Assembly (NCBI RefSeq): GCF_026410925.1
Contig: NZ_CP112972.1
Span: forward strand, 1,798,001-1,862,000
Reading direction: 5' to 3'
DNA: 64,000 nucleotides
From: Halovenus salina
GTDB lineage: Archaea; Halobacteriota; Halobacteria; Halobacteriales; Haloarculaceae
Shown here: one piece after another, positions 50,511-59,752 of the stretch
How positions within the stretch are numbered: the stretch's first letter is position 1
How the letters are laid out: the number at the start of each line of letters is the position of its first letter
The notes under the pieces: generated by a model
What the model was told of the DNA's origin: nothing
Databases searched by the model: none
Seen by the model: only the letters and a program-made list of their open reading frames with translations
Program-made: the position numbers and the translations under genes

Positions 50511-50990
50511 ATGGTCTCACGCCGCCACTATATTTCACTCGTCCCCGCGACAGCCCTCGTAGGATGCCTTGGCTCCGACTCCGACCCATTGGCGCCCTTC
50601 GGTAAAGTCGAAGTCTTGAACCTGCTGGAGCGACCAGTGACAGCCTCGATTCTCATCGAGAAAGAAGGAGAAGTTCACTACAATCAGGAGTACCAACTCA
50701 GAGGATTCGAGGATGATAGTTCGAATCAAGAAGAGCACGACAAGCCGCTCAAGGTTACTGTCAGCGAGCCCTGGATGGCAGAGGAGGTCAACTACACAGT
50801 TACGTGCGAGGTGCCGAACATCGGAACGAGGTCGTACACGTCCGAGCAGTTCGGAGAGCGCTTCAAGCACGATGGGAACTGTTGGGGCATCGACTACCGT
50901 ATCAGTGAAAGCGGGGGCAGCGAACAACTCGAACAATGGGTTGGAAGCGCCGAAGGTGCCGTTCAATGCCCGAAGTCCGAGTCCTCATAG
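50511..50990 (+). CDS. Small lipoprotein of unknown function (copy 1 of a paralogous pair)
   Basis: The 159-residue protein begins MVSRRHYISLVPATALVGC, a signal with a lipobox (Cys19), and continues with a small beta-rich domain ending in YTSEQF, NCWGIDYRISESGGSEQ and GAVQCP. The two late cysteines may pair. The start at 50511 is chosen because it places the signal peptide at the N-terminus. Its C-terminal third is clearly similar to the end of the next reading frame, at 51360-51525. Confidence 0.6.
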   Translation: MVSRRHYISLVPATALVGCLGSDSDPLAPFGKVEVLNLLERPVTASILIEKEGEVHYNQEYQLRGFEDDSSNQEEHDKPLKVTVSEPWMAEEVNYTVTCEVPNIGTRSYTSEQFGERFKHDGNCWGIDYRISESGGSEQLEQWVGSAEGAVQCPKSESS

Positions 50991-51099
50991 TTACTGACGC
51001 CTGCCGCCTTCGGTATCTATCGCCTGCAGCCAGGATTCTCAGCTCGACACTGTCTAGTTGAGCTATTGAGAAACGAGGAGGCCGTAGCGAGACGTCCTC

Positions 51100-51525
51100 A
51101 TGCGACTCGCAGACCTTCTCAGAGAGGGATTAGAGGGAGAGGATCAAGACGCTCGGGAGAACGAGCGCATGCCGACACCCCTGCACTGTTTCGCGGTTCA
51201 ACGTTACTCGATGGGGTTGTCGTTGCGTGAAATCGAGGCCGTGTTGGACTGGTTGGGTGTCGGTTGCTGTCATCAAGCGATCTGGTACTGGAACAAGACG
51301 CGTGCTGAGTCACAGAGTGAGCCGCCAACGGCAGCGCCGTCGTGGGTCACGGTCGACGTGGAAGATATCGATAAGCACACATACACTACCGAAGATTTGC
51401 AGGAAGTATTCGATGATGAGCGGTGCTGGGGAATTCGTTGCCAGATCAGCGAGCAGTCTGATGGAAGCGAAGAGTTGGAACTATTCCTGGCAGGAACTAT
51501 TGAGGGGAGCGTCGAGTGTCAATAG
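51100..51525 (+). pseudogene. Chimera of an IS6-type transposase N-terminus and a lipoprotein C-terminus
   Basis: Residues 1 to about 85 (RENERMPTPLHCFAVQRYSM, LSLREIEAVLDWLGV, HQAIWYWNK, PPTAAPSWVTVD) match the N-terminus of haloarchaeal IS6-family transposases, including the first catalytic Asp; the rest of the transposase is missing. From about residue 87, YTTEDLQEVFDDERCWGIRCQISEQ and GSVECQ match the C-terminus of the upstream lipoprotein. An IS insertion into a second copy of the lipoprotein gene, followed by deletion, explains this. The fused frame has no signal peptide and is probably not functional. Confidence 0.75.
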
Positions 51526-51609
51526 GAGGTGTTGTGACGTAGTGTCTCTTCGGGACCGGCCCCAGTCGGCGACAGAAACGCCTATGTGCGCTGACCCCTC
51601 TCTCCCCAT

Positions 51610-54015
51610 GTGACACGGAGCGCGAACACCAGGACGGAAATCGCCGTCGAGGAGGTACTGCCCGGCTTCGCGGACGCGTTTCCGTTCGAGCGCTTCAACG
51701 CCATGCAGTCTGCGGTGCTCCCGGCGCTGCTCGACACCGAGGAGAACGTCGTCGTCAGTGCCCCCACCGCGAGCGGGAAGACCGCAATCGCCGAGGTGGC
51801 CATCTCTCGGACGCTCGATGCGGGCGGCACGGCGCTCTTTCTGGCCCCGCTGCGCGCGCTCACCGACGAGAAAGAACGCGAGTGGGAACGGTTCGAGGAA
51901 CTGGGGTATTCGGTGTACGTCGTCACCGGCGAGCGGGACCTGAACCCACGGAAGGCCGAGCGGGCCGACGTGCTTGTGATGACCCCCGAGAAGGCAGATT
52001 CTGCCACCAGAAAACACGACTCCCGGCGCTATTCGTTCGTGACGGACGTGGACTGCTGTATCATCGACGAGGTCCACCTGCTGGACTCCGACGAGCGCGG
52101 GAGCGTGCTCGAAGTGACCATCTCGCGGCTGCGCCGGCTCTGTGACCCGCGGGTTGTGGCGCTGTCGGCGACGATGCCCAACGTCGACGACGTGGCCGCC
52201 TGGCTCGACGCCACTGAGGAGACGAGTTTCTCCTTCGGCGAGGATTACCGGCCGGTGCCGCTGGACGCACGGGTTGCGACCTACAGCCACGGCGAGAACG
52301 CCTTTGCCGACAAGTACCGCCGGCTCTACCGTGCGCTGGACCTCGCCGAAGACCATATCCGCGAGGGGGGACAGGCGCTCGTCTTCGTCTCCTCGCGCCA
52401 GGACACCGTCCAGGCCACCGAGAAGGCCCGTGACGAACTCGTCTCGCGGGACATCCCGGTCGATGCCCGCGGCGACTACGACTTCCATACTGCCGCCGAG
52501 GAACTCGACAACGACACGCTCCGCAAGTCGGTGTTGGACGGCGTCGGCTTCCATCACGCCGGCCTCTCCCGGAGCGACCGAAATCTGGTCGAAGAGTGGT
52601 TCCGCGAAGGGAAAATCAAGCTGCTCTTCTCGACCTCGACGCTCGCGTGGGGAGTCAATCTGCCCGCCCGCTGTGTCGTTATCCGGGATACCCGGTACCA
52701 CGACCCGCTGGAGGGAGAAGTCGAGATGAGCCCGCTCGACATCCTCCAGATGCTCGGCCGGGCCGGACGACCGGGCTACGACGACAGAGGATACGCGTGG
52801 GTCATCTGTGACGGCGCGTCCTCGGACCGGTACCGGCAGCTGCTCGACGACGGGAAGACAATCGACTCACAGCTCGCCGACACGGACGAGGGGCCCGGCG
52901 ACGGCCCGCCGGCGGCCGACCTCGCGGTCCATCTGACGGCCGAGATTGCGCTGGGCACTGTCAGGGATATCGACGACGCGATGGACTGGCTCGAAACCAC
53001 GTTCTACTACGCTCGCGCCGGGAGCACCGATGCATACGTCACCGGGTCGGAGCTGCGCGAACGCGTCAGCGAGACACTCTCCTGGCTGGTCGACCACGGC
53101 TTCGTCGAGATGGACGAGCTCTCGGTCGAGCCCACAGCGCTGGGTCGGCTCGCTTCGGAGTTCTATCTCCACCTCCGGACAGCTCGGGCCTTTGCCGACC
53201 TCGCCGAGTCCGACGACCTCGGGGCGACGGACGTACTCGTCGCGGTGGCGACAGCAACCGAGTTCGACAGTGTCAGCGCCCGCTCGGATGAAGAAGACGC
53301 TGTCGACGCCGTGCTTGGGAACCAACACGAGGCGCTCGAACCGGGAGCGCGCAAGGTGCTCGCCATCCTGCGAGCGGGCATGAACGGAACCACGCCAACG
53401 GAACTCCGGAGCGATGCCTGGATTATCCGCCAGAACGCGCTTCGCCTGCTCGCGGCGCTTCGCGCAATCGTCGACCGCCTCGGCGACGGCCACGCGGCGA
53501 ATCTCGTCCGGCGCATTGAGGCTCGCGTCGAGACAGGTATCAGCGAGGACGCGGTCGGGCTGACAGCGATAGACGGCATCGGCTCGACCCGAGCGCAATC
53601 GCTCGCAGCCGCAGGCTACAGCGCCCCGTCGGAAGTAGCATCGGCGAGTCCAACGGAGCTTGCGGCCGCCGGGCTGACAGACGGCGTCGCCGAGCGCGTC
53701 CACGAGAGTGCGACCGAACTGCCGGCGCTCGACATCGACTGGGGAGCGTTCCCGGACCGTATCGAACGGGGTGCACGCGAGATGTGCGAGGTATCCGTCC
53801 AGACCACGCACGGTGACGCCCGGGCGGCGCTTGCCGTGACCGTCAACGACAAACAGATGACCAGCAAGGCAGCCTATCTGGGGGAGACGACACTCCCCGT
53901 CGGCGTCTTTGGCGGGACTGCCGACGAGCTTACCTTTGCTGTGCACGTCTCCTTTCCCGACCTGCCGCTTTCGCCTGTCGTCCAGACCCGCGAGGTCCGC
54001 GTTGTCGACGCCTGA
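51610..54015 (+). CDS. Hel308-like superfamily 2 DNA helicase
   Basis: The 801-residue Ski2/Hel308-type helicase has APTASGKT (motif I), IIDEVHLLDS (motif II), ALSATMPN (motif III), FHHAGLSRSDR and QMLGRAGRPGYDDRG (motif VI). A winged-helix and ratchet region follow, then a helix-hairpin-helix stretch (LTAIDGIGSTRAQSLAAAG) and a C-terminal Sec63-like beta domain. It probably unwinds forked DNA in repair. The start is a GTG at 51610. Haloarchaea usually encode a second, canonical Hel308, so this may be the paralogue. Confidence 0.88.
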   Translation: MTRSANTRTEIAVEEVLPGFADAFPFERFNAMQSAVLPALLDTEENVVVSAPTASGKTAIAEVAISRTLDAGGTALFLAPLRALTDEKEREWERFEELGYSVYVVTGERDLNPRKAERADVLVMTPEKADSATRKHDSRRYSFVTDVDCCIIDEVHLLDSDERGSVLEVTISRLRRLCDPRVVALSATMPNVDDVAAWLDATEETSFSFGEDYRPVPLDARVATYSHGENAFADKYRRLYRALDLAEDHIREGGQALVFVSSRQDTVQATEKARDELVSRDIPVDARGDYDFHTAAEELDNDTLRKSVLDGVGFHHAGLSRSDRNLVEEWFREGKIKLLFSTSTLAWGVNLPARCVVIRDTRYHDPLEGEVEMSPLDILQMLGRAGRPGYDDRGYAWVICDGASSDRYRQLLDDGKTIDSQLADTDEGPGDGPPAADLAVHLTAEIALGTVRDIDDAMDWLETTFYYARAGSTDAYVTGSELRERVSETLSWLVDHGFVEMDELSVEPTALGRLASEFYLHLRTARAFADLAESDDLGATDVLVAVATATEFDSVSARSDEEDAVDAVLGNQHEALEPGARKVLAILRAGMNGTTPTELRSDAWIIRQNALRLLAALRAIVDRLGDGHAANLVRRIEARVETGISEDAVGLTAIDGIGSTRAQSLAAAGYSAPSEVASASPTELAAAGLTDGVAERVHESATELPALDIDWGAFPDRIERGAREMCEVSVQTTHGDARAALAVTVNDKQMTSKAAYLGETTLPVGVFGGTADELTFAVHVSFPDLPLSPVVQTREVRVVDA

Positions 54016-54249
54016 CCCACGAACCGAGACGAAACAGCTGCCATCTGGACGAGAAGAGCGATAACCAGTTCAAGAGTTTTAAGATTGTTGTAAACAATTT
54101 AAACAGTTTTGAGAGAGTAATGAAACGATTACTGAAGCTGTAAAAGGTGACATACTCAAGATGGGTCAAACAAAACCGGGCGAAATTGCGCTAGCGTTCG
54201 ATCCCTTATATGATGGATACGGTTGTACGTGTAATTGAGGAGTCCACCC

Positions 54250-54483
54250 ATGTCAAACGCGTCCCCCCTCGAAACACAGTCACGGCACAGGACCCAGACA
54301 GCACCGCGGCGAGTGCTCGGATTACCCGTGAAGTTCATCGGGTTCTGGACGGCCGTGTTCGTCCCGTTTGTTCTGTTGGCCCTGATTGCCAGCGGCGCGG
54401 TGTTACAGGCCCCCCAGCTGTTCGCCGCGTTGCTGGGTGCCAACCTCGTTGGCCTCGTCGTCGGCCGCGATTACAAGCAGTAG
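54250..54483 (+). CDS. Small two-helix membrane protein
   Basis: The 77-residue protein has a polar basic N-terminus and two hydrophobic helices (about residues 30-52 and 55-72), ending GRDYKQ. No family is recognised. The 234-base gap before it (54016-54249) is AT-rich and holds its promoter; TTTAAGATTGTTGTAAAC-like stretches lie there but no gene is seen. Confidence 0.55.
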   Translation: MSNASPLETQSRHRTQTAPRRVLGLPVKFIGFWTAVFVPFVLLALIASGAVLQAPQLFAALLGANLVGLVVGRDYKQ

Positions 54484-54573
54484 TACGGATTCCTCACAGT
54501 CAGTTCTGTCCCTCCCGGGACCCCTCCACCCGGACTCCTCACCACCACTGTCCAGCAGCCAACCGGCCCGACG

Positions 54574-54580
54574 TTTATAT
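54574..54580 (+). promoter_or_regulatory. TATA-like box of the NucS-N/zinc-ribbon gene
   Basis: TTTATAT lies 24-30 bases before the ATG at 54604, consistent with a leaderless transcript. Confidence 0.5.
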
Positions 54581-54603
54581 CCCATGACGGGACCATCCCC
54601 GGT

Positions 54604-55338
54604 ATGTCCGAGAGGGTTCAGATTATTGCCGGTCGCTGTACCACCGTCTTCGAAGGAACACGCGAACAGGAGCAACACGGCGACGTTATCGTCCTGGTCA
54701 AGCCAGACGGCACGGTACTGGTCCACGACGCGCAGGGGTACCAGCCGGTCGCCTGGCTCACCCGCGCCGAGGCCGTGACTGTCACAGACGAAACAATCGT
54801 CGCACAGGACGGCGAACAGTCGCTGGAGGTCACTATCGAGAACGTCCACCTCCGAGAGCAGTACGCAGCCAGCGACGCGGGATTACCCGCCGGGCGATGT
54901 CCCGACTGTGGGGGGCAACTTGTCCGGACGAGTGGGAGCGTCGTCTGTCCGGGGTGTGACGAGTCGTACTCGCTCCCCACAGGGTCGACCACGCTGTCGA
55001 CGACCTGCGACGACTGCGGCCTCCCCGAGTTTCGCGTCGAGCGTGGCGACGCGTTCGACCTCTGTCTCGACCCGGACTGTGACCCACTCGACGAACGCGT
55101 TAGAGAGCGCTTCGACAACGTGTGGGACTGCCCGAACTGTGGCGGTGCGTTGCGGGTGCTCCGCCGTGGCGGTCTCCTCCTCGGCTGTGAGAACTACCCG
55201 GACTGTGAGACAGGATTCTCGTTTCCCGCTGGCGAACACGCCGGCGAGTGCAGCTGTGGACTGCCAGTCTTCGACACCCCCTCGGGCCGGCGATGTCTCG
55301 ACCGCGCGTGCGAACCGGAACAGAAATCGGAGGCATAA
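54604..55338 (+). CDS. NucS-N-like DNA-binding domain fused to topoisomerase-type zinc ribbons
   Basis: The first roughly 90 residues (VQIIAGRCTTVFEG, GDVIVLVKPDGTVLVHDAQG, YQPVAWLTR) match the N-terminal DNA-binding part of the mismatch endonuclease NucS. The NucS nuclease domain is absent. Instead there are three or four C4 zinc ribbons (CPDCGG/CPGC, CDDCG/CLDPDC, CPNCGG/CENYPDC, CSCG/CLDRAC), the third with the topoisomerase I finger form GCENYPDC. It should bind single-stranded or branched DNA without cutting it. Confidence 0.8.
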   Translation: MSERVQIIAGRCTTVFEGTREQEQHGDVIVLVKPDGTVLVHDAQGYQPVAWLTRAEAVTVTDETIVAQDGEQSLEVTIENVHLREQYAASDAGLPAGRCPDCGGQLVRTSGSVVCPGCDESYSLPTGSTTLSTTCDDCGLPEFRVERGDAFDLCLDPDCDPLDERVRERFDNVWDCPNCGGALRVLRRGGLLLGCENYPDCETGFSFPAGEHAGECSCGLPVFDTPSGRRCLDRACEPEQKSEA

Positions 55339-55455
55339 ACGTGTCTGTCGCCCGTCCTGTCCGGTTTCGCAGACGTGGAATGCAGGCATTGCCGGCTACC
55401 GGCAAGGGGGTGCCTAGACACAACTCCTGTTTGTCTCCGAGTCCAACACTCTCCA

Positions 55456-56154
55456 ATGCCAGCATTCGAGATGGGGTGGCGCGACACCTTCTTCGCCAGT
55501 TGGGCCGTCGACCCCGGTCTGGTCGCACCGCAGGTTCCCGAGCGTCTGGCCGTCGACACCTTCGACGGCGACGCCTACCTCTCGGTCGTTCCCTTCGCTA
55601 TCGAAGACATCCGGCCGAGAGGCCTGCCTGCCGCTGTTGGTCTGTCGACGCCCGAGCTGAACCTACGGACCTACGTCACCTGCGACGGCGCGCCAGGCAT
55701 CTACTTCTTCAATCTCGACGCCGACGATATCCTGGGCGTTATTGGGGCACGGCTGTTCAACCGACTGCCGTACTACCTGGCGGACATCGACTACGACGCC
55801 GACCCGCCGGTTCGATTCCAGAGCCGTCGCACTACGCCAGGAGCGCGCGCCGCGCGGTTCGACGCAGAGTATGGTCCCGAGACAGGAAGCGAGCGGTTCG
55901 AGCCCGAACCCGGCACCCGCGAGCACTTTCTCACCGAGCGATACCGCTACTTCGCGGAGGGGAGCGACGGAGATATCCTGTACGCCGACATCGAACACGA
56001 GACATGGACCCTCCGGCAGGGAACCTGGGACCTCGGCAAAAACGGGCTGTTCCGGGCAAACGGATTCGACCAGCCAGCAGGTGAGCCGTCGCTTCTGTAC
56101 GGCGACCGCGTCGAGGTGAGCGCGTCGAGCAACCGGCGGTGGAATGGCGGCTAA
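55456..56154 (+). CDS. DUF2071 (YqjF-like) family protein
   Basis: The 232-residue protein has the DUF2071 pattern: FFASWAVDPGLVAPQVPERLAVDTFDGDAYLSVVPF, ELNLRTYVTCDGAPGIYFFNLDA, and the basic YYLADIDYD region. Its function is unknown. The start is the ATG at 55456; the frame is open back to 55375 but that stretch is not family-like. Confidence 0.8.
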   Translation: MPAFEMGWRDTFFASWAVDPGLVAPQVPERLAVDTFDGDAYLSVVPFAIEDIRPRGLPAAVGLSTPELNLRTYVTCDGAPGIYFFNLDADDILGVIGARLFNRLPYYLADIDYDADPPVRFQSRRTTPGARAARFDAEYGPETGSERFEPEPGTREHFLTERYRYFAEGSDGDILYADIEHETWTLRQGTWDLGKNGLFRANGFDQPAGEPSLLYGDRVEVSASSNRRWNGG

Positions 56155-56202
56155 TCCAGTTTCCGAACGAGTTCTTAAGCCCCTCCGGCCCAACAACGTC
56201 GT

Positions 56203-57120
56203 ATGCGCGTCGTCTCACTGCTCCCGTCGGCGACAGAGATGCTGTACGCCCTCGGTGTCGAACCCGTCGGCGTCTCACACGAGTGTGACTACCCACCGGA
56301 AGCGGCAGAGTTGCCGTCGGTTATCGAGACACACATTGACGCGAGCGCGTCGAGTGCCGACATCAACGAACAGGTGATCGAGGCGACCGATAACGGCGGC
56401 GTCTACGAAATCGACCGCGAGCTGTTGGCCGAGCTCGACCCCGATATTGTCGTCTCACAGGGCATCTGTGACGTCTGTGCCGTCGACGACTCACGGATTC
56501 GCGCGGCGGTCTCTGAGCTCGGCCTCGACGCCGAGGTGGTGACAAGTGACCCACACAGTCTCTCGGACCTCCTGGCCGATATGGAGCGACTCGGCGAGGT
56601 CTGTGGCCGCCAGGACCGGGCCGCGTCGCTGGTTGAGGAGTTCGAGGAACGAATCGAGCGCGTCGAGGCGGCGACGCCGGATTCAGGGCCACGCGTCGGG
56701 ATGCTCGACTGGCTCGAACCGCCGATGGTTGCGGGCCACTGGGTGCCCGGGATGGTCGAGCGCTGTGGCGCGGAGTACGGCCTCGCCGACACCAGAACTC
56801 CCTCGCGGCCGCGCGAGTGGGAGGAGATTGTGGCCTACGACCCCGAGGTGCTGGTGTTCGCTCCGTGTGGATTCGGGCTCGACCAGACGCGTGCGAACCT
56901 CAACGACGTGACCGACCGCGACGGCTACGAGCAGTTGACTGCCGTCCAGGAGGGCGAGGTGTACGCGATAGATGGCAACCACTACGTCAATCGGCCCGGA
57001 CCGCGGCTAATCGAGACAATGGAGGTACTGGGGTCGGTGCTCTACCCCGACCACGTCGACGCGCCCGACACCGACGAGACGGCAGTCACGCGTCTCCAGC
57101 GAGCGACCGTCGACACGTGA
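56203..57120 (+). CDS. BtuF-like cobalamin-binding protein without a signal peptide
   Basis: The 305-residue protein has the fold of ABC-type vitamin B12 and iron-siderophore binding proteins: VVSLLPSATEMLYALG, PDIVVSQGICDVCAV, EEIVAYDPEVLVFAPCGFG. The first residue of the mature-type domain is at position 1, so there is no signal or lipobox and it should be cytosolic. No permease or ATPase gene lies nearby. A TATA-like GTTCTTAAG is present 25-32 bases upstream. It may bind corrinoids inside the cell. Confidence 0.82.
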   Translation: MRVVSLLPSATEMLYALGVEPVGVSHECDYPPEAAELPSVIETHIDASASSADINEQVIEATDNGGVYEIDRELLAELDPDIVVSQGICDVCAVDDSRIRAAVSELGLDAEVVTSDPHSLSDLLADMERLGEVCGRQDRAASLVEEFEERIERVEAATPDSGPRVGMLDWLEPPMVAGHWVPGMVERCGAEYGLADTRTPSRPREWEEIVAYDPEVLVFAPCGFGLDQTRANLNDVTDRDGYEQLTAVQEGEVYAIDGNHYVNRPGPRLIETMEVLGSVLYPDHVDAPDTDETAVTRLQRATVDT

Positions 57121-57164
57121 CCGAGGCGTGAGGCTTTATGTCGCAGTACCCCTAGAGCGGAGTG

Positions 57165-58031
57165 ATGAAACTGCAAGCAGACTGGGGACTGCGAGGACGG
57201 ATGGTCCTCGTCAGCCTGTTGCTTCTGGTAGCGTATCTGGCGCTGGCGGTCGTTCTCGTCGAGGTGCTCGGCGGGGGACTGCTGTTTACCGTCGCGATAC
57301 TCGGCGGACTCTCCTTTGCCCAGTACTACTACAGCGGCTCTCTCGCGCTGCGGAGCATGGGCGCACGGGAGGTCTCCGCCGAGGAGTATCCGGAACTCCA
57401 CCGGATGGTCACACAGCTCGCCCAGCAGACCGACACGCCACAGCCGACCGTCGCCGTCGCAGAGACGGCGGTCCCGAACGCGTTCGCGGCGGGTCGGTCA
57501 CCGAGCGCGGCGACAATCTGTGTGACGACAGGACTGCTCGACAGGCTCGATCAGGACGAGCTCGAAGGTGTCCTCGCACACGAACTCGCCCACATCAAGA
57601 ACCGCGACGTGGCGGTGATGACCATCGCCTCGTTTTTTGCTTCGATTGCATTTCTCGTGGTGCGGTGGGGATGGCTGCTCGGTGGTGGCCGCGACCGTGA
57701 CGCTGCTCCAATCTGGGTCGCAATCCTCGTCTCCCTGGTGGTCTGGGTCATCAGCTTCTTTCTCATCCGGGCGCTCTCGCGGTACCGCGAGTACGCGGCC
57801 GACCGCGGGGCCGCACAGATGACCGGCGAGCCCGCCGCGCTCGCCTCAGCACTCCGCTCAATCTCAGAGGACATGGAGCAGGTTCCCAAAGAGGACCTCC
57901 GTGAGCAGGCCGAGATGAACGCGTTTTTCATCCTCCCAATCCGCTCGGGCTTCATCGGTCGACTCGCCCGAACACACCCCTCGACCGAGCGCCGTATCGA
58001 CCAGTTGCTCGAACTCCAGGGCGAGCTGTAG
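57165..58031 (+). CDS. htpX: HtpX-family membrane zinc metalloprotease
   Basis: HtpX degrades misfolded membrane proteins. The 288-residue protein has two N-terminal helices (about 10-55), the zinc motif HELAHIKNRD (about residue 139), a further hydrophobic pair (about 150-210) and the third ligand Glu in YREYAADRGAA. The ATG at 57165 is preferred over the GTG immediately before it. It stands alone. Confidence 0.92.
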   Translation: MKLQADWGLRGRMVLVSLLLLVAYLALAVVLVEVLGGGLLFTVAILGGLSFAQYYYSGSLALRSMGAREVSAEEYPELHRMVTQLAQQTDTPQPTVAVAETAVPNAFAAGRSPSAATICVTTGLLDRLDQDELEGVLAHELAHIKNRDVAVMTIASFFASIAFLVVRWGWLLGGGRDRDAAPIWVAILVSLVVWVISFFLIRALSRYREYAADRGAAQMTGEPAALASALRSISEDMEQVPKEDLREQAEMNAFFILPIRSGFIGRLARTHPSTERRIDQLLELQGEL

Positions 58032-58086
58032 CTGTCCACGGAAGCGAACGCTTTTTGCGCGTGTCGGTGCGAAATACCGGTATTCG

Positions 58087-59694
58087 ATGACAGACGATTC
58101 CTTCGCGGGCGACTCCGACGGGGCGGAGTCACCACACGGAACAGAAGAGACCCGGGACGTGGCGACCGACGGTGGAGCCACCGGGGCCGACTCGGTCGCG
58201 CTGGACCCGTGGGGGTCCTCGACGGTGTCGGACTACCGGAAGCTGTTCGACCAGTTCGGCATCGAGACCTTCGACGAGGTGCTTGGAGAGGTACCAGCGC
58301 CACACTACCTGATGCGCCGTGGCGTTATCTTCGGTCACCGAGACTACCGCGCCGTCGCACGGGCGATGCGTGAGGACGACCCCTTCGCGGTGCTGTCGGG
58401 ATTCATGCCGACCGGTGACCCACACATCGGACACAAGCTCGTCTTCGACGAGATTATCTGGCACCAACAGCAGGGCGGCGACGCCTACGGTCTCATCGCC
58501 GACCTCGAAGCCCACAGCGCCCGCGGGCTCTCCTGGGACGAAATCGACGAACACGCCCACAACTACATCCTTTCGCTGCTCGCGCTCGGGTTCGACCCCG
58601 AAGAGGGGACGCTGTACCGCCAGTCGACCAACCGCGAGGTTCAGGACCTGGCTTTCGAGCTGGGCATCGAGGCAAACTTCTCCGAACTGGGGGCCATCTA
58701 CGACTTCGACGGCGAAACCGACGTCTCGCACATGCAGTCGGTCATCACCCAGATGGCCGACATCCTTTACCCACAGCTGGACGACCCAAAGCCGACGGTT
58801 ATCCCCGTCGGCCCCGACCAGGACCCCCACGTCCGGCTGGCGCGAGACCTCGCCGCGCGGGTCCAGTACTTCGGCGTGACCGAGGCGTACGCGAGCTTCG
58901 AGACCGACCCAGAGGAGCGTGCTGTTATCGCCGACGCCCACGAGACGCTCACCGATCGCCACCCCGACGAGACGATTCGGTGTGTCGACGCCGCGAACTA
59001 CCTCGAAGGCAAGCGCGAGGAGGGCGCGACCGACGAGACGGCGACAACGCTCGACAGCACCATCACGATGCTCCGGGAGGCTGGCAAGGAGCCGCTTCGG
59101 CCCCGTGTGCGAGTCGTCGACCGCAACGCCACCGAGGATGCCTTCGAGGCACTCATCGAGGCAATTGACGGCGAAAAGCGCGTCTACGACGAACACATCG
59201 ATACGTTCGAACTCTCCCGCGAGGAGGCCGAAGACCTCGCCCGCGAAGTCGCACTCGACCACGGCGGCTACGGGTTCCGTGCCCCCTCGTCTATCTATCA
59301 CCGCTTTATGACCGGCCTCACCGGCGGGAAGATGTCCTCGTCGGTGCCGGCCTCACACATCAGCCTGCTCGACGACCCCGAAGCGGGCTACGACAAAGTG
59401 AAATCAGCCACCACCGGCGGCCGCGAGACCGCAGAGAAACAGCGCGAACTCGGCGGCGAGGCCGACGAGTGTCCGGTCTACGAACTGTACGCCTACCTGC
59501 TTGCCGACGACGATGACGAGTTCGCGACCGAAGTCTACGAAGAGTGTGTCGGCGGGGAACGGCTCTGTGGCGGCTGCAAGGAACAGGCCGCCGAACTGAT
59601 GGAAGAGTTCCTCGAAGACCACCAGGAGAAACGAGCGGAGTGGGAAGAGAAACTCGACAACCTCGATATCGAGTTTGACTCGCCGCGGGCGTGA
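58087..59694 (+). CDS. trpS: Tryptophanyl-tRNA synthetase
   Basis: TrpS charges tRNA-Trp. The 535-residue protein has an acidic N-terminal extension of about 40 residues, then GDPHIGHK (the HIGH motif, about residue 117), DQDPHVRLARD and GGKMSSSVPASHI (the KMSSS motif). The eukaryote/archaeal-type C-terminal part ends in a C-rich CVGGERLCGGCKEQA. The tRNA-splicing endonuclease gene is two genes away. Confidence 0.95.
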   Translation: MTDDSFAGDSDGAESPHGTEETRDVATDGGATGADSVALDPWGSSTVSDYRKLFDQFGIETFDEVLGEVPAPHYLMRRGVIFGHRDYRAVARAMREDDPFAVLSGFMPTGDPHIGHKLVFDEIIWHQQQGGDAYGLIADLEAHSARGLSWDEIDEHAHNYILSLLALGFDPEEGTLYRQSTNREVQDLAFELGIEANFSELGAIYDFDGETDVSHMQSVITQMADILYPQLDDPKPTVIPVGPDQDPHVRLARDLAARVQYFGVTEAYASFETDPEERAVIADAHETLTDRHPDETIRCVDAANYLEGKREEGATDETATTLDSTITMLREAGKEPLRPRVRVVDRNATEDAFEALIEAIDGEKRVYDEHIDTFELSREEAEDLAREVALDHGGYGFRAPSSIYHRFMTGLTGGKMSSSVPASHISLLDDPEAGYDKVKSATTGGRETAEKQRELGGEADECPVYELYAYLLADDDDEFATEVYEECVGGERLCGGCKEQAAELMEEFLEDHQEKRAEWEEKLDNLDIEFDSPRA

Positions 59695-59717
59695 CAGCCT
59701 CCGACAGCGGAATTCGC

Positions 59718-59728
59718 AAAAATTTATC
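59718..59728 (+). promoter_or_regulatory. TATA-like box of the GNAT gene
   Basis: AAAAATTTAT lies 25-35 bases before the ATG at 59753, giving a leaderless-type promoter right after trpS. Confidence 0.45.
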
Positions 59729-59752
59729 AGTTGCCTGACCGAGGGCGTGGCT

